Source: Enterococcus sp. 9D6_DIV0238
GTDB taxonomy: Bacteria > Bacillota > Bacilli > Lactobacillales > Enterococcaceae
Length of the DNA: 64,000 nt
NCBI RefSeq assembly: GCF_002174455.2
Contig: NZ_CP147246.1
Location: 2,919,001 to 2,983,000, forward strand
Direction of reading: 5' to 3'
The number at the start of each line of letters is the position of its first letter. Position 1 is the stretch's first letter. Shown here in pieces: positions 54,309 through 62,922 of this stretch. The translations under genes were made by a program, and so were the position numbers. The notes beneath the pieces were generated by a model that was not told the DNA's origin, did no database searches, and was given only the letters and a program-made list of their open reading frames with translations.

Positions 54309-55223
54309 ATGAAAATCGGAGTGATCGGTTTAGGGAATATTGCCCAAAAAGCTTATTTACCTATATATGCTGAATTGAGAGATCAGGCAACCTTTATCTT
54401 ATCTACCAGAAATGAGGCAACGCGTCGGGAAGTTAGTGAAAGATATGGATTTACGGAGATAGTATCATCCATCGAGGAATTGATCGAAAGAGGGATCGAT
54501 GCTTGTTTTGTCCATGTAGCGACTAAAGTGCATGGACAAGTAGTAAAGCAATTGCTTGAAGCGGGTGTCCATGTATTTGTAGATAAACCGTTAAGTGAAA
54601 ATTTGGCGGAAGTGCAGGAAATCCAAACATTGGCAGCAGAAAAAAACTTACTTTTGATGGTGGGCTTCAATCGCCGGTTTGCACCTTTAGTAGATGAACT
54701 AAAGGCAGTGAAAAATAAAAATATGTTATTCATCCAAAAGAATCGGACCGCTGCACAGCAAACGACAGATTTTGTCATCTATGATCTATTTTTACATGTT
54801 GCAGATACACTAGTTTATTTACTGGATGATTCAATCCGCCAGGTTCAGACGAAGATCATTGAGGAAAAAGGGTTCTTAAAAAGAGCTGTTCTTCAGGTTG
54901 AAACAGAAACAACAACAGCGATTGCCTCGATGAATCTTTTTGCTGGAGCCAATACAGAAACGTATCAATTGATGAGTGATGAGGGAACGTATACTTTAGA
55001 AAATCTAACTGATTTGACAGTCAGAACTATTCAGGGGACAGAACAAAAAGGATTTGGTGATTGGACGCCGACTTTAGAAAAAAGAGGATTTCAGCAAATG
55101 GTGACGACATTTATTGCTGCAATAGAAAACCAAGAAATAGAAACGTTACGGCAAGCGGACATTTTTACAAGTCATGAATTATGCGCCAAAATGATTCGTC
55201 AGCATCAACAGCATATTTTATAG
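54309..55223 (+). CDS. Gfo/Idh/MocA-family oxidoreductase
   Basis: A 304-residue NAD(P)-dependent dehydrogenase. Rossmann motif GVIGLGNIAQKAYLPIY (about 3-19), dinucleotide-linked GVHVFVDKPLS with the conserved Lys (about 91-101), and a C-terminal alpha/beta substrate domain. RBS TGAGGA. It lies 71 nt before murB. The substrate cannot be assigned. Confidence 0.9.
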   Translation: MKIGVIGLGNIAQKAYLPIYAELRDQATFILSTRNEATRREVSERYGFTEIVSSIEELIERGIDACFVHVATKVHGQVVKQLLEAGVHVFVDKPLSENLAEVQEIQTLAAEKNLLLMVGFNRRFAPLVDELKAVKNKNMLFIQKNRTAAQQTTDFVIYDLFLHVADTLVYLLDDSIRQVQTKIIEEKGFLKRAVLQVETETTTAIASMNLFAGANTETYQLMSDEGTYTLENLTDLTVRTIQGTEQKGFGDWTPTLEKRGFQQMVTTFIAAIENQEIETLRQADIFTSHELCAKMIRQHQQHIL

Positions 55224-55294
55224 AATCGGACTAGAAAGTTTTCCTTAGGCATGCTAGAATAAATAGGATGTTTGAAAGAAAGGAACGACTTTCG

Positions 55295-56197
55295 ATGAAT
55301 AAAAATGAAATGATGACTGAATTAAAAGATATAAAACTACTATTTGATGAGCCTTTGATGAACTTTACTTTTACGAAAACGGGAGGCCCGGTCGATGTTT
55401 TGGCTTTCCCAAAATCAAAAGAAGAAGTCGCTTTATTAGTTGCTTATTGTAAAAATCATGACCTTCCTTGGCTTGTTTTAGGAAATGCCAGTAATTTGAT
55501 CGTGCGTGATGGCGGGATTCGCGGAATGGTCATTATGTTGGAAGAAATGAAGCAAGTATCGGTTTTGGATGATGGATTAGTGGTCGAAGCTGGAGCAAAA
55601 TTGATCGATACGACCTACGTTGCGCTGGATCATGATTTGGCTGGTTTTGAATTTGCCTGCGGGATTCCGGGAAGTGTGGGTGGCGCTGTTTATATGAATG
55701 CTGGCGCTTATGGTGGAGAGATCAAGGATGTTTTTACATCTGTCGATATTTTATTAGAAGACGGTACGATCAAGACTCTTACAAATGAAGAAATGGACTT
55801 TTCTTATCGCCACAGTGTGATCCAAACAATGCATTGTATCATTCTTGAAGCTAGATTTAGCCTGACGAAAGGTGACCATAAACTGATCAAAGCGAAAATG
55901 GATGAGCTGACAGAGCTGAGAGTTTCTAAACAACCGCTGGAATATCCTTCTTGTGGAAGTGTATTTAAACGTCCGGAAGGGCATTTTACTGGAAAACTGA
56001 TTCAAGATGCAGGTTTACAAGGACTAAAATGGGGCGGTGCGCAGATATCTGAAAAGCATGCCGGCTTCATTGTAAATATCGATCACGCCACTGCAACTGA
56101 CTATGTGGAATTGATCGCACATATTCAAGCAGTCATCAAAGAAAAATTTGATGTTTCATTAGAAACAGAGGTTCGAATCATCGGGGAAGAAAAATAA
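55295..56197 (+). CDS. murB: UDP-N-acetylenolpyruvoylglucosamine reductase
   Basis: A 300-residue type IIb-like MurB making UDP-MurNAc for peptidoglycan. FAD-binding GNASNLIVRDGGI (about 71-83), GIPGSVGGAVYMNAGAYGGE (about 124-143), catalytic Ser region PSCGSVFKRPEG (about 219) and the final Glu in LETEVRIIGEE. The ATG at 55295 follows GAAAGGAACG; the ATG at 55268 has no ribosome site. A terminator originally followed but is now interrupted by an IS1182-type element, so its T tract is lost. Confidence 0.96.
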   Translation: MNKNEMMTELKDIKLLFDEPLMNFTFTKTGGPVDVLAFPKSKEEVALLVAYCKNHDLPWLVLGNASNLIVRDGGIRGMVIMLEEMKQVSVLDDGLVVEAGAKLIDTTYVALDHDLAGFEFACGIPGSVGGAVYMNAGAYGGEIKDVFTSVDILLEDGTIKTLTNEEMDFSYRHSVIQTMHCIILEARFSLTKGDHKLIKAKMDELTELRVSKQPLEYPSCGSVFKRPEGHFTGKLIQDAGLQGLKWGGAQISEKHAGFIVNIDHATATDYVELIAHIQAVIKEKFDVSLETEVRIIGEEK

Positions 56198-56218
56198 AGA
56201 ATGATCGAAGATAAAAAA

Positions 56219-56241
56219 AGAGCTTGCACCGTGCAAGCTCT
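56219..56241. repeat. Left 23-bp target duplication (terminator hairpin)
   Basis: A palindromic stem with core GAGCTTGCAC-CGTGCAAGCTC. The identical 23 bp recur at 57773-57795 on the other side of the insertion sequence. Confidence 0.9.
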
Positions 56242-57772
56242 CAGACTGTAGACAAAGTCCTAAAAAAGGATGACGTCTACAGTTTTTTCTTTTATACTTA
56301 ATGTATGAAAACGTTTTAAAGGAGCGCGTAAAAAATGATGTCAAAACACCCAATGAATGGAAGGGATCAATACATGATGATTTCCTTGGAAGAACTTGTC
56401 CCAAAAGATCACTTGATCCGAAAAATAGATAAAGCAATTGATTTTACCTTCATTTATCCAATTGTTGAATCAACTTATTCGACCTTAGGTCGACCAAGTA
56501 TTGATCCTGTGGTTTTAGTCAAAATCGTCTTCATTCAATATCTCTTTGGTATCCGTTCCATGCGTCAAACGATAAAAGAAATAGACACTAATGTCGCTTA
56601 TCGTTGGTTTTTAGGCTACGATTTCAATGAAACCATTCCACATTTCTCTACCTTTGGAAAAAACTATGTTCGCCGCTTTCGAGAAACTACACTCTTTGAA
56701 GATATTTTCGCCTACATACTGGAACAAGCTGTCAAGGCTCGGATGATTACGGAAGATGTTCTCTATATGGATTCTACTCATATCAAAGCTAATGCAAACA
56801 AGCATTATTTTACTAGAGAAATGACGCATATTGAAGCAAAAGCCTATCAATCAGAATTAGAGAAAGAAATTAACGAGGAACGCATCAAGGCAGGAAAGCG
56901 CCCTTTTACTTTCCCGACAGAAAGTGAGCTGAAAGAACGAAAAATAAGTAAAGTAGACCCTGAGAGCGGGTATTATGTAAAAGGAGAACGAGAGAAACAA
57001 TTTGCTTATTCTGCTCATACTGGTTGTGATGAACACGGATTCATTTTAGATGTCATTGTAACGCCTGGTAACCGTCATGATAGTCAAATTGCTCCTGATC
57101 TAGTTGCCTCTATCTGTACTAAATTTCCAGCGATACATGCTGTAGCAGCTGATGCTGGGTATAAAACTGCCACTTTTATAGAATTTCTCCGACGGAGAAA
57201 ACTTCACCCTGTTCTTCCTTATACACGACCTAGAGGTGATCGAACGTTACTAGCCAAAAATCAATTTGTCTATGACGAATACTACGATTGTTACCTGTGC
57301 CCTGAAAATCAACCCTTACATTTTTCTACACTTACTCGAGAGGGATACCGTGAATATAAGTCAAAATCTTACATTTGCCAGAATTGTCCGCAATTGAAGC
57401 AGTGCACAAGAAGTCAAAATCATCAAAAAGTAGTGACCCGTCATATTTGGCAAGCTGGGTTGGAGAATGCAGAACATCTTCGTCATACTTCCTTCAATCG
57501 AGAAACATACCGCAAACGTAAAGAAACTATTGAAAGAGTGTTTGCCGATGCAAAAGAGAAGCATGGGATGCGTTGGACAAAATACCGAACCTTGGAAAAA
57601 GTCGCAGTGCATACGAGACTGATTTTTGCTGCAATGAATTTAAAGAAATTAGCCCTGTGGGGCTAGAGAAAGGCGAATGCCTTTATTTTTTTGCTTTGAT
57701 TTTGATACTAAGATAAAAAAATACGCTCAACACTCTATTTTCTGAATGTTGAACGTATTTGTCTACAGTCTG
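56242..57772 (+). mobile_element. IS1182-family insertion sequence in the murB/cbpA terminator
   Basis: 1531 bp bounded by 15-bp inverted repeats CAGACTGTAGACAAA (56242-56256) and its complement (57758-57772), carrying one complete transposase. It duplicated a 23-bp palindrome, the whole stem-loop of a bidirectional terminator. Just inside the left end, CTGTAGAC and GTCTACAG with TTTTTT (56246-56289) form an inward terminator. Near the right end AAATACGCTCAACA / TGTTGAACGTATTT forms another stem. These can shield the transposase from read-through. Confidence 0.92.
56335..57666 (+). CDS. IS1182-family transposase
   Basis: A 443-residue DDE transposase. N-terminal DUF772-type domain (about 40-115, with RPSIDPVVLVKIVFIQYLFG and MRQTIKEIDTNVAYRWFLG), YMDSTHIKANANKH (about 144, first Asp), AVAADAGYKT (about 263, second Asp) and ETIERVFADAKEKHGMRW (about 400, Glu). 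A Cys-rich insert with CPENQPLH and CPQLKQCTRS is typical. The frame is intact, RBS AAAGGAGCG, so this copy may be active. Confidence 0.95.
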   Translation: MMSKHPMNGRDQYMMISLEELVPKDHLIRKIDKAIDFTFIYPIVESTYSTLGRPSIDPVVLVKIVFIQYLFGIRSMRQTIKEIDTNVAYRWFLGYDFNETIPHFSTFGKNYVRRFRETTLFEDIFAYILEQAVKARMITEDVLYMDSTHIKANANKHYFTREMTHIEAKAYQSELEKEINEERIKAGKRPFTFPTESELKERKISKVDPESGYYVKGEREKQFAYSAHTGCDEHGFILDVIVTPGNRHDSQIAPDLVASICTKFPAIHAVAADAGYKTATFIEFLRRRKLHPVLPYTRPRGDRTLLAKNQFVYDEYYDCYLCPENQPLHFSTLTREGYREYKSKSYICQNCPQLKQCTRSQNHQKVVTRHIWQAGLENAEHLRHTSFNRETYRKRKETIERVFADAKEKHGMRWTKYRTLEKVAVHTRLIFAAMNLKKLALWG

Positions 57773-57795
57773 AGAGCTTGCACCGTGCAAGCTCT
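57773..57795. repeat. Right 23-bp target duplication (terminator hairpin)
   Basis: Identical to 56219-56241. Here the plus-strand T tract (TTTTTTT) remains, so it still terminates transcripts leaving the insertion sequence. Confidence 0.9.
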
Positions 57796-57803
57796 TTTTT
57801 TAT

Positions 57804-58451
57804 CTATTCTGCATTATTTGCTTTTAAATCTTCGATTTCAACAACTTTTAAGTTTTTACGCTCTAGATTTTCAACTATTTGAGCACAAGTTTCTTCAGTT
57901 GTTTCAGCTGGTAAAGTAATCAATGTACGGCGGATAAACTCATCTTCGCCAATATCTAAAGTGATACAGCTAGCAATACTACTGTGTTTAGCAATGATTT
58001 TCGTCATTGCAGCTAAATCACCTTGTCTTCCAGTTGTTGCGATCGTCAAAACATAGCTTCCGCGTTCGATATTCCAAGATTGCGCCAAAATATTTAATAA
58101 CGTACTATGTGTTAAAATGCCGTAAAAATAATTGTTTTCATCTAGAACTGCAATGTAAGGCAACTCTTTGATCGTGAAAAATACTTTGAAGAAAGAAGTA
58201 TTCACAAAAATAAACTTAGTGGCATTCTTCAATAAATAAGTCACTGGTAGACTCATGTCTCCGCCGTTTGCTTTATGGCGATAGATATGCATTTTATAGA
58301 TATTTCCTCGGAAGATTTTTTCTGATTCATCAAGAATCGGCACACAGCGGTAACCTGAATCTTCAAGGATGTTCAATGCTTCTTCTAAAGTACAAGATTC
58401 ATTGACAGTTGTAAGGTTTTTCTTTTTGATAACAACGGATTTTAATAACAT
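57804..58451 (-). CDS. cbpA: CBS-ACT domain protein, CbpA-like c-di-AMP receptor
   Basis: A 215-residue protein with two CBS motifs (about 8-55 and 75-125: CTLEEALNILEDSGYRCVPILD and ELPYIAVLDENNYFYGILTHSTL) and a C-terminal ACT domain (about 132-205). This architecture matches CbpA, a c-di-AMP-binding protein known in Listeria. RBS GGGGGG is on the minus strand before the ATG. With darA at 19230 it would be a second c-di-AMP sensor in this window. Its old terminator next to the stop was altered by the insertion sequence. The function of CbpA itself is unclear. Confidence 0.75.
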   Translation of the reverse strand: MLLKSVVIKKKNLTTVNESCTLEEALNILEDSGYRCVPILDESEKIFRGNIYKMHIYRHKANGGDMSLPVTYLLKNATKFIFVNTSFFKVFFTIKELPYIAVLDENNYFYGILTHSTLLNILAQSWNIERGSYVLTIATTGRQGDLAAMTKIIAKHSSIASCITLDIGEDEFIRRTLITLPAETTEETCAQIVENLERKNLKVVEIEDLKANNAE

Positions 58452-58598
58452 GATAAGCCCCCCGTAGGATAAATTCTTCTGACAAGCTAATCATACCATA
58501 ATTCCCTTGAAAACCATAGTTTATTGAGTATAGATTGACATTCTGTCAAAAGAATGATAATGTTAGTTAGTAAATTTTTGAATAGAGGAGGTTGAACA

Positions 58599-58751
58599 AT
58601 GGCAACCAAAAAAGCAGCACTTGCATGTTCAGATTGTGGCTCCAGAAACTATTCTAAAGCCGTCAGTGAAGGAAAACGTGGAGAACGGTTAGAAATCAAG
58701 AAATTCTGTAAATACTGTCAAAAATACACGTTACATAAAGAGACGAAATAG
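58599..58751 (+). CDS. rpmG: 50S ribosomal protein L33
   Basis: A 50-residue L33 with two CxxC pairs ([10 protein letters not shown] and FCKYCQKYT), the zinc-binding form. RBS AGAGGAGG lies 6-7 nt before the ATG. Missed by length filters. It lies 17 nt before secE, the typical rpmG-secE-nusG order. Confidence 0.95.
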   Translation: MATKKAALACSDCGSRNYSKAVSEGKRGERLEIKKFCKYCQKYTLHKETK

Positions 58752-58768
58752 ATATTGGAGGGACTCAA

Positions 58769-58939
58769 ATGAAGTTTTTACGTAGTGTTAAAGATGAGAT
58801 GAAACAAGTAACTTGGCCATCAAAAAAACAATTACGCAAAGATACATTGGTCGTTATTGAAACGTCAATTATTTTCGCAGCATTGTTCTTTGTCATGGAT
58901 ACTGCAGTTCAAACAGTGTTTGGCTGGATTCTTAAATAA
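58769..58939 (+). CDS. secE: Preprotein translocase subunit SecE
   Basis: A 56-residue SecE: amphipathic helix with the conserved EMKQVTWPSKKQL (about 10-22) and one membrane helix (about 30-50). RBS GGAGGG. Part of the SecYEG channel. nusG follows 165 nt later, behind a separate promoter and hairpin. Confidence 0.95.
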   Translation: MKFLRSVKDEMKQVTWPSKKQLRKDTLVVIETSIIFAALFFVMDTAVQTVFGWILK

Positions 58940-58965
58940 TAAAACTAGTAATTTAGCAGAAACGA

Positions 58966-59012
58966 TGCTATAATTGCAGTGGAGAAAAACTTCGGGGAAC
59001 TGAGGTTTTTTT
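58966..59012 (+). promoter_or_regulatory. Promoter followed at once by a terminator-like hairpin before nusG
   Basis: Extended -10 TGC-TATAAT (58966-58974) with no clear -35. Starting about 10 nt after it, AAAAACTTC (58985-58993) pairs with GAGGTTTTT (59002-59010), followed by more T. Transcripts starting here would meet the hairpin almost immediately, so it could act as an attenuator or simply end secE transcripts. Confidence 0.6.
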
Positions 59013-59104
59013 ATTTTCACTTACAAAAGAAAATGAGTTTTAACTAGATGTTTACGATTCTTGAATGATCATTTTTACTATAAAATCAAAGGAGCTGCAT
59101 CAAA

Positions 59105-59647
59105 ATGGAATCATTTGAAAAAAATTGGTATGTACTTCATACATACTCTGGTTACGAGAATAAGGTCAAAGCAAACATTGAATCACGTGCGCAAAGCATG
59201 GGAATGGGTGATTTTATTTTCCGTGTTGTTGTTCCAGAAGAAACAGCCACAGAAATAAAAAATGGGAAAGAAAAAGAAATCGTCAATAAAACATTCCCAG
59301 GATATGTTTTAGTAGAAATGACGATGACGGATGATTCTTGGTACGTTGTCCGTAATACACCAGGTGTTACAGGATTTGTCGGCTCACATGGAGCGGGGAG
59401 TAAACCAGCACCGTTATTACAAGAAGAGATCAACCACATTTTGCGTTCGATCGGTATGAGTACTCGTCAGTCTGATCTAGATGTTTCTTTAGGAGACACG
59501 GTTCGAATCATTGAAGGAGCATTCTCTGGACTTGAAGGAGAAGTGACTGAAGTAGATGAAGAACGTCAAAAACTGAAAGTAAATATCGATATGTTCGGTC
59601 GTGAAACAAGTACAGAGCTAGACTTTGAACAAGTAGATTCAATTTAA
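59105..59647 (+). CDS. nusG: Transcription termination/antitermination protein NusG
   Basis: A 180-residue NusG that binds RNA polymerase across the main channel. NGN domain (about 5-115, NWYVLHTYSGYENKVKANIE and FPGYVLVEM) and C-terminal KOW domain (about 128-160, GDTVRIIEGAFSGLEGEV). RBS AAAGGAG is 9-10 nt upstream of the ATG. Normal length. Confidence 0.97.
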   Translation: MESFEKNWYVLHTYSGYENKVKANIESRAQSMGMGDFIFRVVVPEETATEIKNGKEKEIVNKTFPGYVLVEMTMTDDSWYVVRNTPGVTGFVGSHGAGSKPAPLLQEEINHILRSIGMSTRQSDLDVSLGDTVRIIEGAFSGLEGEVTEVDEERQKLKVNIDMFGRETSTELDFEQVDSI

Positions 59648-59662
59648 AAGATCCAATATACT

Positions 59663-59706
59663 AAAGCAGGTCAAGACTGGAGATTCGGTTTGGCTTGCTT
59701 TTTTTG
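59663..59706 (+). terminator. Terminator after nusG
   Basis: AAGCAGGTCAAGAC pairs with GGTTTGGCTTGCTT (with G-U pairs), followed by TTTTT. Confidence 0.75.
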
Positions 59707-59731
59707 ATTTTATTGTTATGGAGGTTCGGTT

Positions 59732-60601
59732 ATGAAAAGAAAAACGATGTTTTATACAGTTCTGATTGGTTTAGCGCTTCTTTTTACAGGCTGTACAAGT
59801 AAAAAAATAGTGGAGAAGCAACCTTCATCAGACCCGACAAGTTCTAGTGAAACTAAGTTAAAATCAGCAGTTCCTACACTTTTTATTCATGGTTATAGTG
59901 GCGGCAGCGGTTCTTTTGGCGGAATGATCAAACGACTAGAAGCAGATCGCGTCACGAAGAAAGAACTTGTTCTAACGGTAAGTGTTGAAGGAGAAGTGAA
60001 AGCTTCAGGAAATCTTACGGGAAAACAGGACAATCCAAGTATCCAAGTATTATTTGAAGATAATAAAAATAATGAATGGAACCAAGCGGAGTGGATCAAG
60101 AATTGCCTGATTTATCTTCGAAATACATTTGAAATCGATCAAGTCGATCTTGTCGGACATTCAATGGGCGGCGTCAGTGCGTTAAGGTATTTGACGACAT
60201 ATGGCGATGATCCAAGCTTACCGGCAGTTCAAAAATTTGTTGCGATTGCCGCTCCTTTCAATAATTTTGTTGAATTGTCAGAAGGGGAGACGATTGATGG
60301 ATTGCTTGCAAATGGACCGTCTGTTCAAAGTGAACGCTATGCAGATTATGCAAACGGGATCAATAAAGTTTCAGCAGGAATGCCTGTACTGATTCTTGCC
60401 GGAGATATAGAGGACGGCAGTTTAAGTGATGAAATCGTTCCAGTAGCAGATGCACTAAGCGTAGTAGCCTTATTTAAAGCACATGGAAATAGTGTTCAAG
60501 AAAAAATCTTTTATGGGAAAAACGCACAGCATAGTCAGCTGCATGAAAATAGAGAAGTAGATCAGGCTGTTGCAAACTTTTTGTGGCTGTCTGAAAAATA
60601 A
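59732..60601 (+). CDS. DUF915-type alpha/beta hydrolase lipoprotein
   Basis: A 289-residue surface lipoprotein with lipobox LLFTGCTS (Cys about 21), then the same DUF915 fold as 48272-49129: HGYSGGSGSFGGM (about 53), nucleophile in GHSMGGVSAL (about 143), Asp in DIEDG and catalytic His in NAQHSQLHEN (about 269). RBS ATGGAGGT. It probably acts on envelope or external esters; the substrate is unknown. It is single-gene, enclosed by two terminators. Confidence 0.87.
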   Translation: MKRKTMFYTVLIGLALLFTGCTSKKIVEKQPSSDPTSSSETKLKSAVPTLFIHGYSGGSGSFGGMIKRLEADRVTKKELVLTVSVEGEVKASGNLTGKQDNPSIQVLFEDNKNNEWNQAEWIKNCLIYLRNTFEIDQVDLVGHSMGGVSALRYLTTYGDDPSLPAVQKFVAIAAPFNNFVELSEGETIDGLLANGPSVQSERYADYANGINKVSAGMPVLILAGDIEDGSLSDEIVPVADALSVVALFKAHGNSVQEKIFYGKNAQHSQLHENREVDQAVANFLWLSEK

Positions 60602-60606
60602 AAATG

Positions 60607-60657
60607 AAAAACTGTTGCACTCCAGATGAAACTCAATGGAGAGTGCAACAGTTTTTT
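60607..60657. terminator. Bidirectional terminator between DUF915 lipoprotein and sdaAA
   Basis: AAAACTGTTGCACTC pairs with GAGTGCAACAGTTTT, with T/A tracts on both sides. Confidence 0.88.
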
Positions 60658-60660
60658 AGC

Positions 60661-61536
60661 TTATTTTGTTTGATTATTTGCGATTTCTTTTGTCAGCCGT
60701 TGAGCAGTTGGTGTCATCGCTAATCCGCCTTCGGCAGTTTCTTTGAAGATTTGAGGCATTTGACGTCCTACTTGATACATTGCTGCTACGACTTCATCTG
60801 GTGGTATGACACTGCGGATGCCGGCAAGTGCCATGTCTGCTGAGATAAATGCTTGTGAGGAACCTAAGGCATTGCGTTTCACACAAGGAACTTCAACAAG
60901 TCCAGCGACAGGATCACAAATTAACCCCATCATATTTTTTAAAGTGATCGCAACCGCTTGAGCAGACTGATCGGCGGAGCCGCCGGCAGCACTGACTAAA
61001 GCAGCACTGGCCATTGCACTGGCTGAACCAACTTCGGCCTGACAGCCGCCTTCTGCACCACTGATAGAGGAATTATTGGCAATCACCAAGCCAAAAGCGC
61101 CAGCAGTAAATAAGAAATCCAGCTGTTGTTCATGTGTTAAATGTAATTTTTCAATAGCTGCCATCAAAACACCGGGAACGACCCCAGCACTTCCAGCTGT
61201 CGGAGTGGCGCAAATCAAGCCCATGTTGGCATTGACTTCGTTTACAGCAACCGCATTTCTAACAGCGGTTAAAATCGTTTCGCCGCTTAAAAAATTTCCA
61301 GCTTGAATATATGTATTTAATCGGGTTGCGTCCCCTCCCGTGATACCAGTGACTGATGTCACACCAGCGACACCTTCTTCGATCGACTGCTTCATAACTG
61401 CAAGGTTGCGTTCCATTGTCTCAATGATTTTTTCACGACTATGACCATGATTTTCGATTTCTGTTGCGATCATCAATTCAGCCACAGAAGGGTAAGCTGC
61501 TGCTTGTTCTACTAACTCTTCTATTGATAGAAACAT
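60661..61536 (-). CDS. sdaAA: L-serine ammonia-lyase, iron-sulfur-dependent, subunit alpha
   Basis: A 291-residue subunit of the [4Fe-4S] serine dehydratase giving pyruvate and ammonia. Cys positions in LICATPTAGSAG (about 128), GGCQAEVGSASAM (about 163) and MGLICDPVAGLVEVPCVKRN (about 205-225) bind the cluster. RBS AAAGGAGC. It lies 20 nt after sdaAB on the minus strand. Confidence 0.95.
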   Translation of the reverse strand: MFLSIEELVEQAAAYPSVAELMIATEIENHGHSREKIIETMERNLAVMKQSIEEGVAGVTSVTGITGGDATRLNTYIQAGNFLSGETILTAVRNAVAVNEVNANMGLICATPTAGSAGVVPGVLMAAIEKLHLTHEQQLDFLFTAGAFGLVIANNSSISGAEGGCQAEVGSASAMASAALVSAAGGSADQSAQAVAITLKNMMGLICDPVAGLVEVPCVKRNALGSSQAFISADMALAGIRSVIPPDEVVAAMYQVGRQMPQIFKETAEGGLAMTPTAQRLTKEIANNQTK

Positions 61537-61556
61537 ATTTTTACTGCTCCTTTCGT

Positions 61557-62225
61557 TTAATCAAAATAATTTACACTGAAAATATGAGGGATCTGAACTA
61601 GTTTCATAGTAATGTCCCCAATATCTGCATGATCGATCTCAATGATCATGATAGCTTTTTCACCCTTCGATTCCCGTGTGACAGTCATTGTGCCAATATT
61701 GATATTTGTTTCAGAAAGAAGGTTGGTCACTTTAGCGATCATTCCAGGAACATCTTGATGGACGATGATAAATGTCGGAGTTCCCATAGTCAACGAAATC
61801 TTGAAACCATTCAGCTCGGAAATTTGAATATTACCGCCGCCGATCGAAATTCCAGTAACTGACAATTTACGATCTCCTTTAGAGACGAGTAATTTTACTG
61901 AATTGGGATGCTCTGCTTTTTCTTTGAGTGGCACAAATAGGACTTCCATATTTTGTTCATGAGCGATTTTTAATGAGTCTGCCAATCGTTCATCATCAGG
62001 CTCCATATCCAATAATCCTCCGACTAAAGCAATATCGGTCCCATGCCCGCGATAGGTTTTAGCAAACGATTCATATAAATAAATATCGACAGTATCAGGC
62101 TGTTCTCCGAAAATACTGCGGACGATTTTACCGATACGTGCTGCTCCTGCAGTATGGGAACTGCTAGGACCGATCATTACTGGACCAATAATGTCAAAGA
62201 CACTTTTATAACGTAAATTTTCCAT
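61557..62225 (-). CDS. sdaAB: L-serine ammonia-lyase, iron-sulfur-dependent, subunit beta
   Basis: A 222-residue beta subunit with GPVMIGPSSSHTAGAARIG (about 14-32) and a C-terminal ACT domain (about 145-220, GTPTFIIVHQDVPGMIAKV). The ATG at 62225 is 9 nt after AGGTG; the ATG at 62237 nearly touches it and is less likely. First gene of the serine dehydratase pair. Confidence 0.94.
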   Translation of the reverse strand: MENLRYKSVFDIIGPVMIGPSSSHTAGAARIGKIVRSIFGEQPDTVDIYLYESFAKTYRGHGTDIALVGGLLDMEPDDERLADSLKIAHEQNMEVLFVPLKEKAEHPNSVKLLVSKGDRKLSVTGISIGGGNIQISELNGFKISLTMGTPTFIIVHQDVPGMIAKVTNLLSETNINIGTMTVTRESKGEKAIMIIEIDHADIGDITMKLVQIPHIFSVNYFD

Positions 62226-62316
62226 GATTTCATTCACCTATTTTCTTATTTTTGAACGTAGATTTTTGCTAACGAAAGTCTATCATATTTGTATAAATAA
62301 TACTAGAGAATAAAAA

Positions 62317-62345
62317 TTGAATTTATTTTAACTTAATGTTATATT
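62317..62345 (+). promoter_or_regulatory. Promoter of the small secreted protein
   Basis: TTGAAT (62317-62322), 17-nt spacer, TATATT (62340-62345), 33 nt before the ATG. Confidence 0.65.
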
Positions 62346-62377
62346 TAATGTATAAAAAGAAAAAAGGAGATAAAACG

Positions 62378-62740
62378 ATGGAAAAAATTAGAATGATGAC
62401 TTTTGCAGGTTTAATGGTGATTTTCTGTAGTTGTTTTGCTGGGAATGTTGCAGTAGCAAGTGCTGAAAGCAGCAATGATCGGATAGTAAAAGAAGGGAAC
62501 GTCAATATAAGGTTTAATAAAATAGACACGATCACTATAGGCGATGGAATCAAGCCATTGTTTCCGCAGAGCGATGGCAAGCCGGAATTTGTCAGAATCC
62601 ATGTTACAACTGCAGGATTTCCTCCTGTTTTACGATGGTATAGCAACGGTAAAAAATCAGGCTATCTGACGAAAGAATCTCATCATAGCCAAGCACCAGG
62701 TATTATCTGGTTTATTACTTATAGTGGATATATCAAATAG
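62378..62740 (+). CDS. Small secreted protein of unknown function
   Basis: 120 residues. The ATG at 62378 follows AAAAGGAG; the in-frame ATG at 62336 lies inside the promoter. Signal peptide of about 29 residues (TFAGLMVIFCSCFAGNVAVA, cleavage near ASA). The mature part of about 90 residues is beta-rich, with one FPPVLRWYSNGKKSG segment and aromatic ending IIWFITYSGYIK. No anchor and no known family recognised. It could be an extracellular factor or bacteriocin-like protein, but nothing nearby supports that. Confidence 0.7.
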   Translation: MEKIRMMTFAGLMVIFCSCFAGNVAVASAESSNDRIVKEGNVNIRFNKIDTITIGDGIKPLFPQSDGKPEFVRIHVTTAGFPPVLRWYSNGKKSGYLTKESHHSQAPGIIWFITYSGYIK

Positions 62741-62742
62741 AT

Positions 62743-62830
62743 AAAAAAGAGCAAGCGGTATGTGCTGAGCCTAAAGAACTAGATTTTGGGATCTATTTTT
62801 GGCATGGGTACAGATAACTTGCTCATTTTT
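62743..62830 (+). terminator. Long terminator before the ribosomal operon
   Basis: GAGCAAG near 62749 pairs with CTTGCTC near 62822 over a large structured loop (GGTATGTGC / GGCATGGGTACA), followed by ATTTTTATTT. Confidence 0.6.
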
Positions 62831-62843
62831 ATTTAGTAAGCTG

Positions 62844-62872
62844 TTGAAATACGGATAAAAAGAGTGTATACT
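62844..62872 (+). promoter_or_regulatory. rplK-rplA promoter
   Basis: TTGAAA (62844-62849), 17-nt spacer, TATACT (62867-62872). The transcript would start about 110 nt before rplK and include the L1 mimic. Confidence 0.75.
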
Positions 62873-62922
62873 GACTTAGTGTGCAATTTTGTACATCATA
62901 ATTCTTTGCTCAAACAAAGAAG

